A stretch of 53,246 nucleotides of DNA from NCBI GenBank assembly GCA_016218625.1, contig JACRDL010000009.1, positions 1 to 53,246 on the forward strand, in the 5' to 3' direction. The position numbers and the translations under genes are program-made. The notes beneath the pieces were generated by a model that saw only the letters and a program-made list of their open reading frames with translations, searched no databases and was not told where the DNA came from. Of this stretch, positions 51,014 to 53,246 are shown piece by piece. The stretch comes from Elusimicrobiota bacterium (GTDB lineage: Bacteria > Elusimicrobiota > UBA8919). The stretch's first letter is position 1, and every line of letters begins with the position of its first letter.

Positions 51014-51886
51014 ATGAACAAGTTAAAATTAGGATTGCCGAAAGGAAGTTTACAGGAATCAACATTTGAACTTTTTAAGAAAGCGGGGATAAAAATTTAT
51101 ACATCCGACCGTTCATATTTTCCGTCATCTGACGACGAGGAACTTGAAATTATGCTTGTTCGTTCTCAGGAGATGGCAAAATATGTTGAGGACGGCGTTT
51201 TTGATTGCGGAATTACTGGCTACGATTGGATAAGTGAATCGGGTGCGGATGTAAAAGAAATTTGCGAACTTCTGTATGCAAAAAGTGGTTTTCGTCCGGT
51301 AAGATGGGTTCTTGCAGTACCAAATAATTCAAAGATTAAAAGATTGAAAGATTTAGCAGGAAAAAGAATTGCGACGGAACTTGTAAATGTCGTTAAAAAA
51401 TATCTGTTAAAAAACAAAGTGAAATCCGAGATTGAGTTTTCATGGGGTGCTACCGAAGCAAAAGTTCCCGTGCTTGTTGATGCAATTGTTGAATTAACGG
51501 AAACAGGTTCGTCTTTGAGAGCGAACAATCTTAAAATCATAGATGAAATTTTAACATCCACGACGCGGCTTATCGCGAATAAAAATTCCGTCAAAAACAA
51601 CTGGAAGAAAAAAAAGATTGAAAATCTGGCAATACTCTTAAAAGGCGCACTTGAAGCGTCAGGGATGGTCGGGCTCAAAATGAATCTTAAAGAGGGAAAT
51701 CTTGCTAAAATTATGAATGTACTTCCGGCACTTAAAAGACCGACGATTTCACAACTTACAATTCCCGGCTGGATGGCGATTGAAGTTATCATAGAAGAAA
51801 AAACTGTCAAAAAAATTATACCGGAATTAAAGCGCGCCGGAGCTGAAGGAATTATTGAATATCCGCTTAACAAGGTGATTTACTGA
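51014..51886 (+). CDS. hisG: ATP phosphoribosyltransferase, long form
   Basis: 290 residues. [34 protein letters not shown] and [14 protein letters not shown] identify HisG; the C-terminal 75 residues ([32 protein letters not shown]) form the regulatory domain of the long, HisZ-independent form, which binds histidine. ATG 51014 has GGAGG at 51003-51007. No other his gene is near. Confidence 0.95.
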   Translation: MNKLKLGLPKGSLQESTFELFKKAGIKIYTSDRSYFPSSDDEELEIMLVRSQEMAKYVEDGVFDCGITGYDWISESGADVKEICELLYAKSGFRPVRWVLAVPNNSKIKRLKDLAGKRIATELVNVVKKYLLKNKVKSEIEFSWGATEAKVPVLVDAIVELTETGSSLRANNLKIIDEILTSTTRLIANKNSVKNNWKKKKIENLAILLKGALEASGMVGLKMNLKEGNLAKIMNVLPALKRPTISQLTIPGWMAIEVIIEEKTVKKIIPELKRAGAEGIIEYPLNKVIY

Positions 51887-53246
51887 TGGTTAGAGTTAGA
51901 TTTGCTCCGTCGCCTACGGGTTTTTTACATATCGGTGGTTTAAGAACCGCCTTATATAATTATTTATTTGCCAGGCATAACGGTGGTAAGTTTTTAATCC
52001 GCATAGAGGATACGGACAGAACCCGTTATGTGGAAGGTGCGATTGAAAAACTTTTTGAGATATTGAAATGGTGCGGTCTTGATTGCGATGAAGAGCCAGT
52101 TATTCAGTCGCAGCGGCTTGATATTTATAAAAAATATGCAAACGAACTTTTAGAAAAAGATTTAGCATATAGATGTTTTTGCACATCGGAGCGGCTTGAA
52201 GAGATGAGGAAGTTGCAAATTACCAAAAAACGACCGCCGAAATACGACGGCTTATGCCTTAAACTCTCAAAAGATGATTCCGAAAAACTCTCCAAAGAAA
52301 AACCTTTTACGGTAAGAATGAAAATGCCGCAGGATGAGATTAAATTCACTGATATTATCCGAGGCGAAATAAAATTTCACGGCTCTTTAATTGACGACCA
52401 GATTATATTAAAATCTGACGGCTATCCTACATATCATCTTGCAAATGTTGTGGACGACCATTTGATGAAAATAAGTCATGTTATCAGAGGCGAGGAGTGG
52501 CTTTCTTCTACCCCGAAACACATAATTTTATATAGATATTTCGGCTGGGCGCCGCCGCAATTTGCACATCTTCCTCTATTGTTAAATCCCGATAAATCCA
52601 AATTAAGTAAGAGGCAGGGCGATGTTGCGGTAGAAGATTATCAGGATAAAGGTTACCTGCCGGAGGCATTGTTAAATTATGTTGCGCTTCTTGGCTGGTC
52701 AACAGAGGATAGCCAGCAGATTTTTACAAGAGATGAACTTGTGAAAAAATTCTCGCTTGAAAGATGCGGAAAATCCGGCGCAATTTTTGATACCCAGAAA
52801 CTTTTGTGGATGAACGGCGAATACATAAGAAAAATGCCGGTTGAGGAACTTACACGACGGTCAATTCCGTTTTTGCAAAAAGTGGGATTTGACATAAATG
52901 ATTTTGAATTTTTGGAAAAGTGCATTTTGTTGGAGCATGACAAAATAAAACTTTTATCCGATGTTCCGCATCTTATTGACTTTTTTCTGAAAAATGATAT
53001 TATTTACGACGATAAAGCAGTAAATAAAGTTCTTAAAAAAGACGGCATAAATAAAATACTTACGGACATTGCCGACATTTATTCAAAAATAGAAAATTTT
53101 ACTGCGAAGGCAATTGAAATAGAGACAAGAAAATACGCCGAAGTTAATTCACTGAAAACATCCCAAATTTTTCATCCCGTGAGGGTTGCGGTTTCGGGAA
53201 GAACAGAAGGACCTTCGCTTTTTGAGATGATTGAACTTATCGGAAA
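51886..53246 (+). CDS. gltX: glutamyl-tRNA synthetase (3' end outside the window)
   Basis: 453 codons to the window edge. Class I signature FAPSPTGFLHIGG, IEDTDRTR, GEEWLSSTPKH and KLSKRQGD (KMSKS-type) in order. Start ATG overlaps the hisG stop. Whether it charges only tRNA-Glu or also tRNA-Gln cannot be judged here. The coding sequence runs off the window. Confidence 0.95.
   Translation, partial: MVRVRFAPSPTGFLHIGGLRTALYNYLFARHNGGKFLIRIEDTDRTRYVEGAIEKLFEILKWCGLDCDEEPVIQSQRLDIYKKYANELLEKDLAYRCFCTSERLEEMRKLQITKKRPPKYDGLCLKLSKDDSEKLSKEKPFTVRMKMPQDEIKFTDIIRGEIKFHGSLIDDQIILKSDGYPTYHLANVVDDHLMKISHVIRGEEWLSSTPKHIILYRYFGWAPPQFAHLPLLLNPDKSKLSKRQGDVAVEDYQDKGYLPEALLNYVALLGWSTEDSQQIFTRDELVKKFSLERCGKSGAIFDTQKLLWMNGEYIRKMPVEELTRRSIPFLQKVGFDINDFEFLEKCILLEHDKIKLLSDVPHLIDFFLKNDIIYDDKAVNKVLKKDGINKILTDIADIYSKIENFTAKAIEIETRKYAEVNSLKTSQIFHPVRVAVSGRTEGPSLFEMIELIG

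Overview
The window is a gene-dense, AT-rich stretch of a bacterial chromosome. Every recognisable complete gene lies on the + strand. Kdo transferase, a family-9 (heptosyltransferase-type) glycosyltransferase, a TolC/RND efflux system and a remnant resembling a TonB-dependent receptor point to a diderm envelope. A CooC-type nickel ATPase beside a MetE-like methyltransferase suggests an anaerobe that may use CO dehydrogenase/Wood-Ljungdahl chemistry. Gene content together with abundant palindromic repeats would fit an uncultured lineage of the Elusimicrobiota/Omnitrophota kind. There is no rRNA here, so the phylum is an inference.

Layout. 37-5111: a sulfur-carrier cluster with a ThiS domain fused to cysteine synthase, a TusA-like protein, threonine synthase, a MoaD/ThiS-like carrier, a MoeB/ThiF-like activating enzyme, a NIL-domain protein, a PP-loop ATPase and the tail of a second NIL domain. 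5134-6220: consensus promoter, TPP riboswitch, intrinsic terminator and a Thi4 thiazole synthase with Cys at the sulfur-donor position. 6413-11988: complete biotin operon bioB-F-H-C-D-A. 11998-12081: possible relic of an outer-membrane receptor. 12153-18908: CsoR-type repressor with operator, and a Cus-like metal efflux operon. 18955-21236: LPS core genes. 21310-23965: MetE-like protein, CooC and a TPR protein. 24004-24076: tRNA-Lys. 24121-35339: phosphoesterase, tilS-hpt-ftsH-folE-folP-cdaA, a 32-codon cdaR stub, glmM, pdxJ, a small pseudopilin-like gene and a glmS interrupted by an in-frame TAA. 35364-38373: Tad/Flp pilin cluster. 38469-41021: coiled-coil protein, HAMP protein and GAF-HD-GYP protein. 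41034-48052: rsmI, argC, argJ, tsaC, glyA, a WecA/TagO-like transferase and two small genes. 48052-53246: purine permease, secreted esterase, hisG and partial gltX.

The most interesting gene set is the first. Two ubiquitin-like sulfur carriers, one activating E1-like enzyme, a persulfide carrier, two PLP enzymes of the Cys/Thr families and a NIL protein together look like a protein-thiocarboxylate route for building sulfur amino acids. One carrier is fused head-on to the enzyme it should feed, so its Gly-Gly end is buried in the chain. No JAMM-type protease that could free it is present in the window.

The second theme is a population of self-complementary repeats of several families: CACAGA, AAACGGAT, TTAATCC, GTCATTGCGAG, GC-rich composites, and 7-8-mer tandem arrays ending in CCCGCTG. 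They fill almost every longer gap. Several sit in frame inside genes (cusB, waaA, the MetE-like gene, cooC, argJ, the esterase) and make up the leader peptides of four Tad pilin genes. Starts and ends of several genes had to be chosen around these repeats.
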